Of a DNA stretch of 64,000 bases, positions 1 through 8,886 are shown piece after piece. Numbering within the stretch: position 1 is the stretch's first letter; the number at the start of each line of letters is the position of its first letter. The notes beneath the pieces were generated by a model. It made no database searches. It worked only from the letters and a program-made list of their open reading frames with translations, and had not been told where the DNA came from. This DNA is from Pseudomonadales bacterium (GTDB taxonomy: Bacteria > Pseudomonadota > Gammaproteobacteria > Pseudomonadales > Ketobacteraceae): the NCBI GenBank assembly GCA_002708905.1, contig PAPM01000008.1:17966-81965 (forward strand), in the 5' to 3' direction. The translations under genes and the position numbers were made by a program.

Positions 1-503
1 TTACGGCCCATTACCGCAAGCCACTGGACTGGACCAAGGATCTGCTTGCCAGCGCCAAAGCCAGCCTGGACCGGCTTTACGGTGCCCTGCGTGACGCTCC
101 GTTGGATTTAGATGATTCCGTTGAGCATCCCATGTTGTCCGAGCTGGAAAGCCACCTGTGTGATGATCTGTCAACCCCACAGGTGCTAGCGGTGCTGCAT
201 GCTCTGGCCGGCGAGATCAACAAGGCGGACGGCAATGCCAAAGTTCAATTACAAAAGGTGCTGCGCAAAGCCGGAGACTTCGTTGGTCTGCTGAATCAGG
301 ATGCGGATGCCTGGTTCAAATGGCAACCCGCCGGCCAACAGGGTGGCCTCAGCGACGGGGATATCGACGCACTGATTGCAGAACGTGCCCAAGCCAAAAA
401 GGATAAAAACTTTGCCCGCGCTGACCAGATTCGGGCTGAGTTGAAAGATCAGGGCATTATTCTGGAAGACTCCCCAGAGGGAACACGCTGGACCCGGGAT
501 TAA
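1..503 (+). CDS. cysS: Cysteine--tRNA ligase, 3' part (5' end outside window)
   Basis: C-terminal part of cysteinyl-tRNA synthetase, the cytoplasmic enzyme that charges tRNA-Cys. The open frame runs from base 3, so the gene begins before the window and the catalytic domain (HIGH and KMSKS motifs) is not visible. What is seen is the end of the catalytic core (SHYRKPLDW-like stretch, here AHYRKPLDW), then the helical anticodon-binding (DALR-type) domain and the typical CysS ending ARADQIRAEL..GI.LED...GT.W. Stop TAA at 501-503. No neighbour shares its function. Identification is firm from this C-terminal signature. Confidence 0.95.
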   Translation, partial: TAHYRKPLDWTKDLLASAKASLDRLYGALRDAPLDLDDSVEHPMLSELESHLCDDLSTPQVLAVLHALAGEINKADGNAKVQLQKVLRKAGDFVGLLNQDADAWFKWQPAGQQGGLSDGDIDALIAERAQAKKDKNFARADQIRAELKDQGIILEDSPEGTRWTRD

Positions 504-515
504 CCCGGGCCGGCC

Positions 516-534
516 ATTCGCATATTCAGCGAAT
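516..534. promoter_or_regulatory. Inverted repeat and -10-like element before the 599 gene
   Basis: ATTCGC, 7 nt, GCGAAT forms a perfect 6-bp inverted repeat. A TATACT hexamer follows at 539-544 and could be the -10 of a promoter for the 599-2379 pair; no clear -35 is visible. The repeat might be an operator. Inference only. Confidence 0.25.
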
Positions 535-544
535 CCGCTATACT

Positions 545-572
545 TTCCAGAACGCAACTTCCAGAACGCAAC
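545..572 (+). repeat. Exact tandem duplication of a 14-bp unit
   Basis: The unit TTCCAGAACGCAAC occurs twice head to tail (545-558 and 559-572) between the -10-like TATACT and the start of the 599 gene, so it would lie in the 5' leader. Confidence 0.8.
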
Positions 573-598
573 GGAAAGCACTAATTCGACCCAGGAAT

Positions 599-1444
599 GT
601 GAGCGCCACCTTGTCACGAAAGCAGTCCACCCCAACAAGCCTGAAACTGGCCCTCGCGGCACTGCTCTGTGCCTGTGGTTTGCTGCTGTCTGGTTGGGCA
701 GGCTCTGCAGGTGCTCAAACCATCACCGTCTATCACTTCAACCCGGAATCCCACAGTGATCGCAACCTGGTTCTGAAAAACACCTTCGATCAATATTTTC
801 AGGTTTCCCACAACATTGAACTGCAACCGGTGGACGACCGGTCCACCTTTGAAGGCCTGATCGCGGAAAGCCCCCCCAGTTTATTCATTATGTCCGATTG
901 GCAGTTCCACCAACTGGAAGCCGACCGTAAAGACCTCATTCCTTATCTGCGAGGCCTCAAGGATAACAACGACACATTCCACAAGTTACTCATCGGCAAA
1001 GGCCCTCTTTCACCACAGCACGCTACCGTAGCCGTATCCGGCACCGATGATTATGTCTATTCCCTGCTCGGTAAAATGCGGCTTAATACGGCTCCTCTGC
1101 CAATGCAGCAATTGCGACTTCTCACCGTCCCCAAAGACATCGATGCACTGTTGGCCGTGAGTTTCGGCATGGCCGACGCAGCCCTTGCCACAGAAAACAG
1201 CTATGAAAAATACGCGCTTCTTTACCGCAATGAATATCAGCAGCTCAAGGTTTTGGGCACCAGCCAACCACAAAAGCGGCTGGTGGTAGCACTGTTCAAG
1301 CAACACTTGCCAGCGCTGCAAAGCGCTCTGGATGCGCTGGTTGATATGGACCAGACCCCCAATGGCCAACTTGGCCTCAAGTTATTGGGCCTGGATGAAT
1401 GGACTCAGTTAAAGACCACCCGACATGAGGGGGGGCAACCATGA
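599..1444 (+). CDS. Periplasmic substrate-binding-like protein (PhnD-type fold suspected)
   Basis: 281-residue exported protein. Residues about 15-39 form a hydrophobic signal sequence ending AGA before QT, a plausible signal peptidase I site. The body resembles PhnD/phosphate-type periplasmic binding proteins: an early TVYHFNPE strand, a central loop, and late segments (VSFGMADAALATENSYEKY, LGTSQPQKRLVVALF) typical of the second lobe. No lipobox is present. The GTG start at 599 has AGGA only 2 nt away, so the TTG at 611 is an alternative start. The stop codon overlaps the start of the next gene (ATGA), indicating translational coupling. No permease or ATPase gene is adjacent, so it may serve sensing or TonB-linked uptake rather than a full ABC importer. 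Family assignment is tentative. Confidence 0.55.
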   Translation: MSATLSRKQSTPTSLKLALAALLCACGLLLSGWAGSAGAQTITVYHFNPESHSDRNLVLKNTFDQYFQVSHNIELQPVDDRSTFEGLIAESPPSLFIMSDWQFHQLEADRKDLIPYLRGLKDNNDTFHKLLIGKGPLSPQHATVAVSGTDDYVYSLLGKMRLNTAPLPMQQLRLLTVPKDIDALLAVSFGMADAALATENSYEKYALLYRNEYQQLKVLGTSQPQKRLVVALFKQHLPALQSALDALVDMDQTPNGQLGLKLLGLDEWTQLKTTRHEGGQP

Positions 1445-2379
1445 TTATGGTACTCAGGTTACTACTAACCTTGTACTGCGCCGTTATTCTCAGCAGCTGC
1501 CAAAGCAGTGCACCGCTCGCGAGTGACACGGGCACATTCAAAGTGCTGGTTGTAAACAGCAACAGCACCCTGCCACGCTATAATGTGCCAGGGCAGGCCT
1601 TTAAAAAAATGATGGGGGAATTAGAACTGGTCCAGGTTGACCTCGCCGGTGACGAACACCCCATTGACACCTTACAGGACACCATCAACGCCAACTCGAT
1701 CAATGCCATTTACTGCATTGGGGCCAAAGCCCTTGGCTCAATTGACTACCTGGGGGGCAACACTCCGGTCGTCTATAGTTCGGTGTTAAGTTGGCGCGAA
1801 TTCCAGAACCGAAAACATTTCTTTGGTGTAACAGATGGCGTTGCCCCAGCCGCCCAGCTAGCCTGGTTCAAACACTTCTTTCCCGACATTAACCGCATCG
1901 GCGTGCTCTATAGTGAGACCACTGAAGATGTGATACAAGACGCGCAAAAGTCCGCTGAAGCACTTTCACTGACTCTCCAGGCCAGCAGACTCAATGCTGA
2001 AACCAGAGAGCAGAAAATCATGGAATTGTTGGCTACAACGGAGGCTATATGGATACTGCCAGATCCAGTTGTGCTGGACTCCGAAGCCAACACCATTACG
2101 CTGTTTGAGCTGGCACACGACAAAAGAATACCTGTGTTCGCTTACAATCCGTTTTTTATGGATCTCGGCGCAACGCTCAGCATTAATGCCGACCTGGCAA
2201 CAACCGGGCGTCAGGCTGCCCTAATGATTCAATCGCTCAAACAGGGCATATCACCTGATAACAGCATTCAATTTCCGGCCGGCAGCAACGTCTCTCTAAA
2301 TCTGAGAAAAGTACAACAGTACGACCTGTCATTGGATAGTGATGCCCTGAATTCCGTGAGCGAATTGCTGGATCACTAA
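1441..2379 (+). CDS. ABC-type substrate-binding lipoprotein (PF04392-like)
   Basis: 312-residue predicted lipoprotein. The N-terminus is hydrophobic and ends in the lipobox LSSC (Cys20), with Gln at +2 suggesting outer-membrane sorting. The mature part looks like the ABC_sub_bind family (TrpX-like, type-I periplasmic-binding fold): IYCIGAKALGSIDYLGGNTPVVYSSVL, then a lobe-2 stretch NRIGVLYSETTEDVIQDA, then IWILPDPVVLDS and IPVFAYNPFFMDLGATLSINADLATTGRQAA. The start ATG overlaps the preceding stop by 4 nt. As with its partner, no permease or ATPase gene is nearby. Its ligand is unknown; the neighbouring TonB receptor, racemase and sensor genes suggest a shared nutrient signal, which is inference. 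Confidence 0.75.
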   Translation: MIMVLRLLLTLYCAVILSSCQSSAPLASDTGTFKVLVVNSNSTLPRYNVPGQAFKKMMGELELVQVDLAGDEHPIDTLQDTINANSINAIYCIGAKALGSIDYLGGNTPVVYSSVLSWREFQNRKHFFGVTDGVAPAAQLAWFKHFFPDINRIGVLYSETTEDVIQDAQKSAEALSLTLQASRLNAETREQKIMELLATTEAIWILPDPVVLDSEANTITLFELAHDKRIPVFAYNPFFMDLGATLSINADLATTGRQAALMIQSLKQGISPDNSIQFPAGSNVSLNLRKVQQYDLSLDSDALNSVSELLDH

Positions 2380-2548
2380 CATTGCCTCAGAACAAATATT
2401 CCAAGATACCCTGACCACTGTAGTGAAAGCATACTTTCTCAACAAAAGATTCCAACGTTGTATCAATCAAGTAACCCAGGATTATTTGATGGCACGCTAC
2501 CAGGACAGAACCACCACAACGGAATTAGAGGCGACAGATACCTATTGA
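2360..2548 (+). pseudogene. Coding-like open stretch without a clear start, possible gene remnant
   Basis: The +1 frame relative to the preceding lipoprotein gene stays open for 62 codons, from just after a TGA at 2357-2359 to a TGA at 2546-2548. It has a protein-like composition (segments such as VKAYFLNKRFQR and QDYLMARYQDR) but no convincing start codon or ribosome-binding site; in-frame GTG, TTG and ATG codons exist internally. It could be a decayed 3' fragment of a former gene or chance. I do not recognise it. Confidence 0.25.
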
Positions 2549-2577
2549 AGGAGCCCGGTTAGACAAAGCCAGCGTTG

Positions 2578-4602
2578 TCAATTCACCTTAAACTGAAATT
2601 CCAACATAAAGCTGCGGCCCGGTTGAGGATAATCTGACAGCATCACTCCAGGGGCTGGGTCCACCAACTCCTCATCAAACAGGTTATAGAGTGAGGCTGT
2701 CAGGCGCAGATCATCCGCATGATTTCGCCAGGTGAGAGCAACATCCACTTCTGTCTGATCAGGTACATCGTTACGACTGTCGGCATCTTCGCGTGTTAGG
2801 GCGCTTTCATAAAGAACGCCAACAAAGGCAGACAAGTAACGGGAATAGCGATAATTGAACATGACATTGGCACGATGCATTGGCACATCGGCAGCTCTCG
2901 CTCCCGAGAGTTTGTTCTCAGGGTCCTGATAGGTATAGTTCACACTGACACTGGAACCATCCAACAGCCTGTGGGCATATTCAAGCTCGATTCCATGGAC
3001 CGTCAGTTCGCCGACATTATCGTAATAGGAAACTGCCGATGGCTGCGGTCGTGCACCGATAATATCTTTAATATTGTTGTGGAACAGTGTGACTTTCGCT
3101 GTGCTGCGTTTGCTAATCCAGGCATTGAGGCCCAGCTCCACTGTCTCGATTTCTTCGGGCTCCACCAATGGGTTACCCACAATGGAGGGATTATTAATGT
3201 TGTACAGCTCGCCAAAAGTCGGTGCCCGAAAAGCGGACCCATAGGTTGCAATGACTTGATAGCGCTCGGAGAAATCCCAACTTACACTGGCGCGTGGGTT
3301 GAATGTATTTCCAAAGTCACTGTAATCATCATAACGGCCACCCACAATGAGGCGAACCTGATCGGTTGGGTCCCAAATATCCTGAACGTACAGGGCTCGG
3401 ATATTCCGGTTGCGGCTGCTATTCCAATTGGCCACATCCGATATATCCACCAGCGGTCCCTGTCCATTATTGCTCCAAAATTCCACGCCGTATTGCGCCT
3501 GGTGCTCAAAAGCAACGCCAGATACCAATTTATGGCGATCCAACCAGCTCCAGGTCACCTGAAGCTCCAACCCTGTTTTGTCGTGCTGGATAGGGCTACG
3601 CAAATAGAGGCCTTCAGGATACGTTAACACCCCGTCAAAGAATCCCGCAGGCAGGATTTCCCAAAGATTGTCGAACTCAAAATGGTCGAAGTACAATTTG
3701 GAAGTCAAAAAGGCATCCGAGCCAAACTCAAAGTAATGTGAACCTTCGAGGAAATATTCCCTGTACTCCTGCTCAGACCCCTCATTTAGTACATTGTTGG
3801 CACCCAGATACCCTCCGGCTTCGCGTTTTACGAAGCGACCCTGCACACCAAAATCCTGATAGCGGGCGTTAAAGCCGAGGTCGTATCGCTTCTGCCAGAA
3901 ATCCGTTTTTCCGGATTGGCCGATGGCATCGGATTCCACTTCGCCCTTCCAGCCATCGCTGTGGTAGAGGTTGGCATCAACGGCTATTTCCAGCGGCCCT
4001 GCAGCGCCACCATATTGAAGATCAATTTGATTGGTTTCAAAACTGCCGGCCGCCGCACTGAGCGCCACACCCTGAATATCATCGGCCTGCTTGGTAATGA
4101 TGTTCACCACGGCCACAAAGGCATTGGCGCCATACAGCGCAGACCCCGGCCCACGCACAATCTCCACCACTTTAATGTCTTTGACCGGGAAACGGTTATA
4201 ACTGGAAAGGGCACCACCATTGACCAGATTGTTATTCACCGGATGACCATTTACCAGAAACAGGACTTTCTCAGAAAAATCCGTTTTAACGCCACGAACT
4301 TCGACGGAGCTGATGCCCATATTGAAACGACTGGTACCGAATCCCGGCACCCGCTTCAACGCATCCATAAGGTCGCGGGCGCCCATCAGTTCGAGGTCAT
4401 CCGCTGTGATAACGGTTACGGTAGAACCACTTTTGCGCAGGCTTTCCCGCGTCTTGGTTGCCGTCGTAACAAAGCGTTCTTCCTGCAACCAGCGAATTTC
4501 TTCCTTAAGTTGCGGCAAACCATCCGCCATTGCCACAACCGGAACCAACAGCGAATAACCCAAGACCAGACAACCTACTGACTTCCTTTTCACTGTATTC
4601 AT
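2578..4602 (-). CDS. TonB-dependent outer-membrane receptor
   Basis: 674-residue TonB-dependent receptor for high-affinity uptake across the outer membrane. A signal peptide of about 26 residues ends AMA before DG. A TonB-box-like segment (FVTTATKTR, about 44-52) precedes the plug domain (about 55-170), which has the signatures VRGV and VEIVRGPGSALYGANAFVAVVNIITK. The remaining 500 residues are an alternating beta-barrel with the usual C-terminal features (YNLFDEEL, PQPGRSFMLEFQFKV). Its length fits the CirA/BtuB-sized group. It is the last gene of a minus-strand operon: AGGAACAGGC precedes the ATG and only 18 nt separate it from the DUF917 gene upstream. The substrate is unknown; context hints at a hydantoin-like or ergothioneine-related heterocycle, as inference. 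Confidence 0.9.
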   Translation of the reverse strand: MNTVKRKSVGCLVLGYSLLVPVVAMADGLPQLKEEIRWLQEERFVTTATKTRESLRKSGSTVTVITADDLELMGARDLMDALKRVPGFGTSRFNMGISSVEVRGVKTDFSEKVLFLVNGHPVNNNLVNGGALSSYNRFPVKDIKVVEIVRGPGSALYGANAFVAVVNIITKQADDIQGVALSAAAGSFETNQIDLQYGGAAGPLEIAVDANLYHSDGWKGEVESDAIGQSGKTDFWQKRYDLGFNARYQDFGVQGRFVKREAGGYLGANNVLNEGSEQEYREYFLEGSHYFEFGSDAFLTSKLYFDHFEFDNLWEILPAGFFDGVLTYPEGLYLRSPIQHDKTGLELQVTWSWLDRHKLVSGVAFEHQAQYGVEFWSNNGQGPLVDISDVANWNSSRNRNIRALYVQDIWDPTDQVRLIVGGRYDDYSDFGNTFNPRASVSWDFSERYQVIATYGSAFRAPTFGELYNINNPSIVGNPLVEPEEIETVELGLNAWISKRSTAKVTLFHNNIKDIIGARPQPSAVSYYDNVGELTVHGIELEYAHRLLDGSSVSVNYTYQDPENKLSGARAADVPMHRANVMFNYRYSRYLSAFVGVLYESALTREDADSRNDVPDQTEVDVALTWRNHADDLRLTASLYNLFDEELVDPAPGVMLSDYPQPGRSFMLEFQFKVN

Positions 4603-4620
4603 GCCTGTTCCTAAATCCGG

Positions 4621-5745
4621 TTATTCCAAAACATCCAGAGCGTCTTCGACGAAGCGATACCCAGCCAGATCAACTCCACCGAATTTTTGCAGCAGTAAAC
4701 TGAGGTATTTAAAAAACATGGAAGGAACGCGAATAGTATCCATCGCCTGAACCCACATCAATGCAATCTCCACATTTTTTCCCGCCGCAAACTCACTGCA
4801 GATCTCTGAGTTGGTCATCGGCGCGCCATCCACCCCCATAGAGCAGATCATATCAGGGCCCAAAATAAAGGCCGCCGGTTTACCATCAACGTCAATAGTG
4901 GCAAGCAGGCTTTCATTCACGAAATACAACGTCACTTCCCGATTACCCTCTTTCAGGGTCACCGTACCCACATCAAAGCCATCCTGCACTTTGTTGGTGG
5001 CTGCGGTCACTTTACCACGCCGTAATATGACAGCGTTGGCTGGATAGCATCCGGAAATGATCCCCTGCACGGATGATAAAGGCGTTGCAGAGGCCATCGC
5101 ATTGCCGATTGAAAGGGCGACTGAAAGTGAGCCAGGCACCAATGCTCCCGGCTGATGGATCTGTTCTCCCGTGAGCGACCAGGTGGCGACTGTACCGGCA
5201 TCCTGTAACTTGGTGCTGACAATTTTGCGAACCTGCGCTTCCATCTCATCGGCATTGGCCGGATGCAACGGATACTTGTCATCCTCTTCACTAACCACCA
5301 GGGTCTCCTGAGTTGAAAAGCCCTGCAACGCATAACTGCACATACTCATCTGTGGCACCGAACGTCCGGCACCATCCGCATCGACAAAGGGTATGTCAAA
5401 TTGAGCACAGGCCAGCAAAGGGATCATGGAATTCATCGCACCCACTTCGATCGGCAATACGTAGTGATACTTCCACCCCGTCATATCCTGCAACCCTTTG
5501 AGACCATAACCAGGAGACTGTTTAAAATTAAGATTAGGCGCATCCGGTGCCCCTACACCACAGATCACCAACAGCTCCGCATCCGCATCAACATCACTGG
5601 CTTCGACCACGGCCACCCGGTCCGCAAACGCCACAATATTGTCAATCACCGCGTTGGCAGATTCAACACCGCCGCCGCCCCCACTGGCCAGAAAACTTGC
5701 CCCATTTACGATGATCCGCATGTCTTCCTTATCGATGTGATACAT
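4621..5745 (-). CDS. DUF917 / S-methyl thiohydantoin desulfurase-family protein
   Basis: 374-residue cytoplasmic protein of the DUF917 family (PF06032), often annotated as hydantoinase-like and including the S-methyl thiohydantoin desulfurase of ergothioneine breakdown. Family features visible are the N-terminal glycine-rich loop LASGGGGGVESA (about residues 17-28), an ELLVICGVGAPDAP strand-loop, the conserved FVDADGAGRSVPQ segment near residue 125 and a C-terminal GPDMICSMGVDGAPMTNSEI block. The full length is typical. AAGGAG lies 6 nt before the ATG and overlaps the stop of the racemase gene upstream (11-nt gap), so the two are co-translated. Which heterocycle it acts on cannot be told from sequence. 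Confidence 0.8.
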   Translation of the reverse strand: MYHIDKEDMRIIVNGASFLASGGGGGVESANAVIDNIVAFADRVAVVEASDVDADAELLVICGVGAPDAPNLNFKQSPGYGLKGLQDMTGWKYHYVLPIEVGAMNSMIPLLACAQFDIPFVDADGAGRSVPQMSMCSYALQGFSTQETLVVSEEDDKYPLHPANADEMEAQVRKIVSTKLQDAGTVATWSLTGEQIHQPGALVPGSLSVALSIGNAMASATPLSSVQGIISGCYPANAVILRRGKVTAATNKVQDGFDVGTVTLKEGNREVTLYFVNESLLATIDVDGKPAAFILGPDMICSMGVDGAPMTNSEICSEFAAGKNVEIALMWVQAMDTIRVPSMFFKYLSLLLQKFGGVDLAGYRFVEDALDVLE

Positions 5746-5756
5746 TGCTATCTCCT

Positions 5757-6491
5757 TCAGTTCTGGCTTTTATAATTGGGAGGAATGTGGTAGGTAAGCC
5801 GGCTCTGTGTCTGGCCGGTACGCATGAGCATATAAAGGTAATTCACCGCCGCCATATTGGGGTCAATGACAGGAATATTGCACTGATACTTGGCCGCTAG
5901 CTTGTCTGCCACTGCTGCCGCTATGTGCATAAAACCGGTACACCCCAATAAAATAGCGTCTGCACCGTCTTCATCAATCGCCTGGATACTGCACTCATAC
6001 ACTTTCTGGATAACCTTATCCCGCTCGGACAGCTCATGGACCGGCAAATTCACCGGAATAATGGATGCAAAGTTCGGCGCTATACCAAAGCTGCGGACGT
6101 GTTCACGCTGCATATCCTCTACCGACGCCAGTACGGTGACGATGGAAAAGCGCTCTGCCAGGGACATGGCGGTGAAAGCACTGGGACGGAAACCACCGAT
6201 GACTGGAATAGATACCACTTCACGGGCTTCTTCCACACCACAGTAATCAAAGTCGGAGACAAAAATGCCGTTGTAACCCTCGTTCTGGGCCTGAATGGCC
6301 AGATCCACCACATGGGGCGCATTAATCATTCTGTCCCAGCGGCTTTCAATGGAGGTGTTTCCCTGTGTAATATTGGACACATCGACCTGAAGATCAGGAG
6401 GAGCGACACTACGTGCAACCTCGGCCAGCTCTTGATTGTAGGCACTGTCATTAATTGGAATAATAATTTTCATTCGATATGGCATAGCCAT
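5757..6491 (-). CDS. Asp/Glu/hydantoin racemase-family protein
   Basis: 244-residue member of the cofactor-independent two-cysteine racemase superfamily. The two catalytic cysteines are present at the family spacing: Cys84 in SDFDYCG and Cys184 in LLGCTGF. Other family segments are PVIGGFRPSAFTAMSLAERFSIVT and the late PVIDPNMAAVNYL. AGGAAG sits 7 nt before the first ATG, supporting that start over two further in-frame ATGs. It is the first gene of a three-gene operon followed by the DUF917 protein and the TonB receptor. Racemisation of a hydantoin or related heterocycle is the expected reaction; an arylmalonate-decarboxylase-like role is the main alternative. Confidence 0.8.
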   Translation of the reverse strand: MAMPYRMKIIIPINDSAYNQELAEVARSVAPPDLQVDVSNITQGNTSIESRWDRMINAPHVVDLAIQAQNEGYNGIFVSDFDYCGVEEAREVVSIPVIGGFRPSAFTAMSLAERFSIVTVLASVEDMQREHVRSFGIAPNFASIIPVNLPVHELSERDKVIQKVYECSIQAIDEDGADAILLGCTGFMHIAAAVADKLAAKYQCNIPVIDPNMAAVNYLYMLMRTGQTQSRLTYHIPPNYKSQN

Positions 6492-6867
6492 GGAGCAGCT
6501 TCCTTATGCTTGAGGGTGGGGACGCAGCCAAATTTGGCATGTGTTCTTTTTCAGTGTAGACAATGTTTTCCAACCGTCATCTCCTAGAAAAACAGCAGCC
6601 AACCAGCAAGAACCGCTTAAATAACAGACAATTAGCCAGTTAGCAGGTAGCATTGCAGTAACCGGGGCAAACCCATGCGAACACTTGGAACAGCGTCTAT
6701 CATTAAAGCTAAGGGACAAAAGCACGAGCGATGCTTACTTTCAGGCCATGATAAGGAATTACAATGGAGTCATTACCGCCTTGCGCGTGGTGGTCTATTA
6801 CCATCCACACACCCCACGACCGCTCTATCCGGCAGAGAAACCCTTTCCCCCTCACCAGGTAAAATAG
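6492..6867. other. Divergent intergenic region
   Basis: 376 nt between the racemase operon (minus) and the histidine kinase operon (plus). It must hold both promoters. Short open frames on the plus strand (for instance 6685-6867, TTG start, ending directly before the kinase ATG) have no ribosome-binding site or recognisable protein. I see no convincing operator, terminator or RNA gene. Confidence 0.5.
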
Positions 6868-8790
6868 ATGTTGCCGACTAGCAGTATCCGAAAAAAACTG
6901 GTCACGGTTATGCTGCTCCTGGTCCTGGCGGTACTGGTCATATTGACGGTATGGCAGGGCAGCACGCAGAAAGGTTTGTTACAGGGCGAACTAAGCAAGC
7001 AAACGGATCTGCTGTTGGAAAACCTCAACAACCGGGCCCTGTTCCAATCGGATCAGTTAAAACGCCAGGCCGAAGAGGCAATTGCCTCGCTCAATCTGTT
7101 TGAGCTCACCAGTGCCCTGCTGGAAATCACCAGAACCAATGAGGAACTGGAGTTCATCATCCTGACCGACCACGAAAATCGAATCGTGGTACATACCGCC
7201 GACACCAGCCTGCAACAATCCCTGTATTCAGACAGCCTGTATGGTGACAAGCTGCTGATACCCGTTGATGACAGCACCCCGATGCAGCGAAACTGGTCCG
7301 GATCCACTCTCAGCAAGGCCTTGCAGGACGCTTCCTCCATCATGTACCAGCTGCCCATCAATGTGGGCAACCGTCAGTGGGGCAATTTGCGGCTTTCGTA
7401 TTCCCTGAAGAATGTAAAAGACGAAGTGGCACGTTCCAGGTCGGAAAACTCTGCCATCATCAAGGGCCATACCATCCGCTCAATGCTGGCCGCGACAACA
7501 ATCCTGCTTTTCACCTTTGTGGTCATTTCCAGGCTCTCCAGCCGCCTTTCGGCTCCCATAATCCAACTGACCGACATGACCCAACGCCTGGCCAAGGGGG
7601 ATTTCTCCGTAACCAAACTTGCGCAGCTGGAGTCCAGCGATGAAGTTGGCGTGCTATCGAGGCAATTCTCGGAAATGGCGATCAATCTGGAGAAAGCCTA
7701 CCACGACCTGGAAGAGTACAATTTGCTGTTGGAACGCAAGGTCAATGAGCGTACCCAGCAACTGAACATGCGCAACGAAGAGCTGGTGAAGGCGATCAAC
7801 GATCTGGAAGAAAGCCAGCAACAGCTGGTTCACTCAGAGAAAATGGCGGCGCTCGGTCAATTAGTAGCCAGCATCGCCCACGAAATCAACACCCCCCTGG
7901 GGGCCATTCAGGCCTCCGCAGGCAATGCCACCAAATACTACACCGCCTACGCCAACAGCCTGGCTATGTTGTTCCGCTTGGAACAGCCTACGGATCAGCA
8001 ACTGTTTTTGTGGCTGTTGCACAACGCACGCCCTATGGAGTCCCTCACCACGCGCGAAGAACGGGCCGCCAAACGCGATGCCATCAAAATACTGGACGCC
8101 AATGAGGTTCAATATTCAGCAGATATTGCAGAAATGTTGATCGATATGGGGCTATCCGATCAGGTTGATATCATGCTTCCCATGTTGTCCGGCCCCAAAT
8201 ACTTCGAAGTGATTCAGAGTGCTCACCAGTTAACCGGCATTATGCGCAGCAACCAAACCATCTACAGTGCCACCGCGCGGGCATCCAAAATTGTATTTGC
8301 GCTGAAAAGTTTTGCCCGCCAGGATCAATTCGGTGAAAAGCAGGAAAGTGATATCAATGAAGGCATCAATACCGTGCTGGTGCTCTACAGCGGATTGCTG
8401 AAGCAGGGGTGCGAAGTAGTCAAGGAGTTTGAGGAATTACCTCCCCTGGACTGTCATGCAGACGAACTCAACCAGGTGTGGACCAACCTGATCCATAATG
8501 CTTTGCAGGCGATGGATTACAAGGGCACGCTCACCCTGCGCACCCGCATAGATCAAGCCGGTACCTGTCCGCAAATTATTGTCCAAATTGAAGATACAGG
8601 CCATGGAATCCCGGCGGAACTGCAGAACCGGGTCTGGGAATCCTTTTTCACCACCAAGGAATCCGGTGAAGGCAGCGGCCTGGGTTTGGGAATATGCAAA
8701 CGGATTGTAGAAAAACACGCCGGTCGCCTGTTTTTCGAAAGTCAGCCCGGCAAAACCACTTTCACGGTGGTATTGCCACTGAGCACGTGA
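6868..8790 (+). CDS. Membrane sensor histidine kinase with HAMP domain
   Basis: 640-residue inner-membrane kinase. Membrane segments lie at about 12-30 and 203-222 and enclose a periplasmic sensor region of about 170 residues. A HAMP domain (about 224-277) and coiled coil lead to the H-box (SIAHEINTPLG, His338). The ATP-binding domain has an N-box (VWTNLIHNALQAM, about 535-547), a G1 box (IEDTGHGIP) and the F/G2 stretch FFTTKESGEGSGLGLG. The interval between H-box and N-box is unusually long, about 195 residues against roughly 100 in ordinary kinases, and contains a predicted helical insert. ATG start with AGG 9 nt upstream. It is first in an operon with two response regulators. The ligand may be the nutrient handled by the neighbouring uptake genes (inference). 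Confidence 0.92.
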   Translation: MLPTSSIRKKLVTVMLLLVLAVLVILTVWQGSTQKGLLQGELSKQTDLLLENLNNRALFQSDQLKRQAEEAIASLNLFELTSALLEITRTNEELEFIILTDHENRIVVHTADTSLQQSLYSDSLYGDKLLIPVDDSTPMQRNWSGSTLSKALQDASSIMYQLPINVGNRQWGNLRLSYSLKNVKDEVARSRSENSAIIKGHTIRSMLAATTILLFTFVVISRLSSRLSAPIIQLTDMTQRLAKGDFSVTKLAQLESSDEVGVLSRQFSEMAINLEKAYHDLEEYNLLLERKVNERTQQLNMRNEELVKAINDLEESQQQLVHSEKMAALGQLVASIAHEINTPLGAIQASAGNATKYYTAYANSLAMLFRLEQPTDQQLFLWLLHNARPMESLTTREERAAKRDAIKILDANEVQYSADIAEMLIDMGLSDQVDIMLPMLSGPKYFEVIQSAHQLTGIMRSNQTIYSATARASKIVFALKSFARQDQFGEKQESDINEGINTVLVLYSGLLKQGCEVVKEFEELPPLDCHADELNQVWTNLIHNALQAMDYKGTLTLRTRIDQAGTCPQIIVQIEDTGHGIPAELQNRVWESFFTTKESGEGSGLGLGICKRIVEKHAGRLFFESQPGKTTFTVVLPLST

Positions 8791-8886
8791 ACATCTAAGT
8801 TATGTCGGATCTCTGCTATAGTGGAAAAAGGTTTTCAAACTGGTCTGGCGCTACATTTTACCTATTGTTTCCCAGGAACGTTGGCG

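Noticed and set aside
2875..3627. 250-codon plus-strand frame
   Set aside because: Antisense to the TonB receptor gene, without a ribosome-binding site or recognisable protein.
6675..6881. Short plus-strand frames before the histidine kinase
   Set aside because: Overlapping frames without ribosome-binding sites; best treated as leader sequence.
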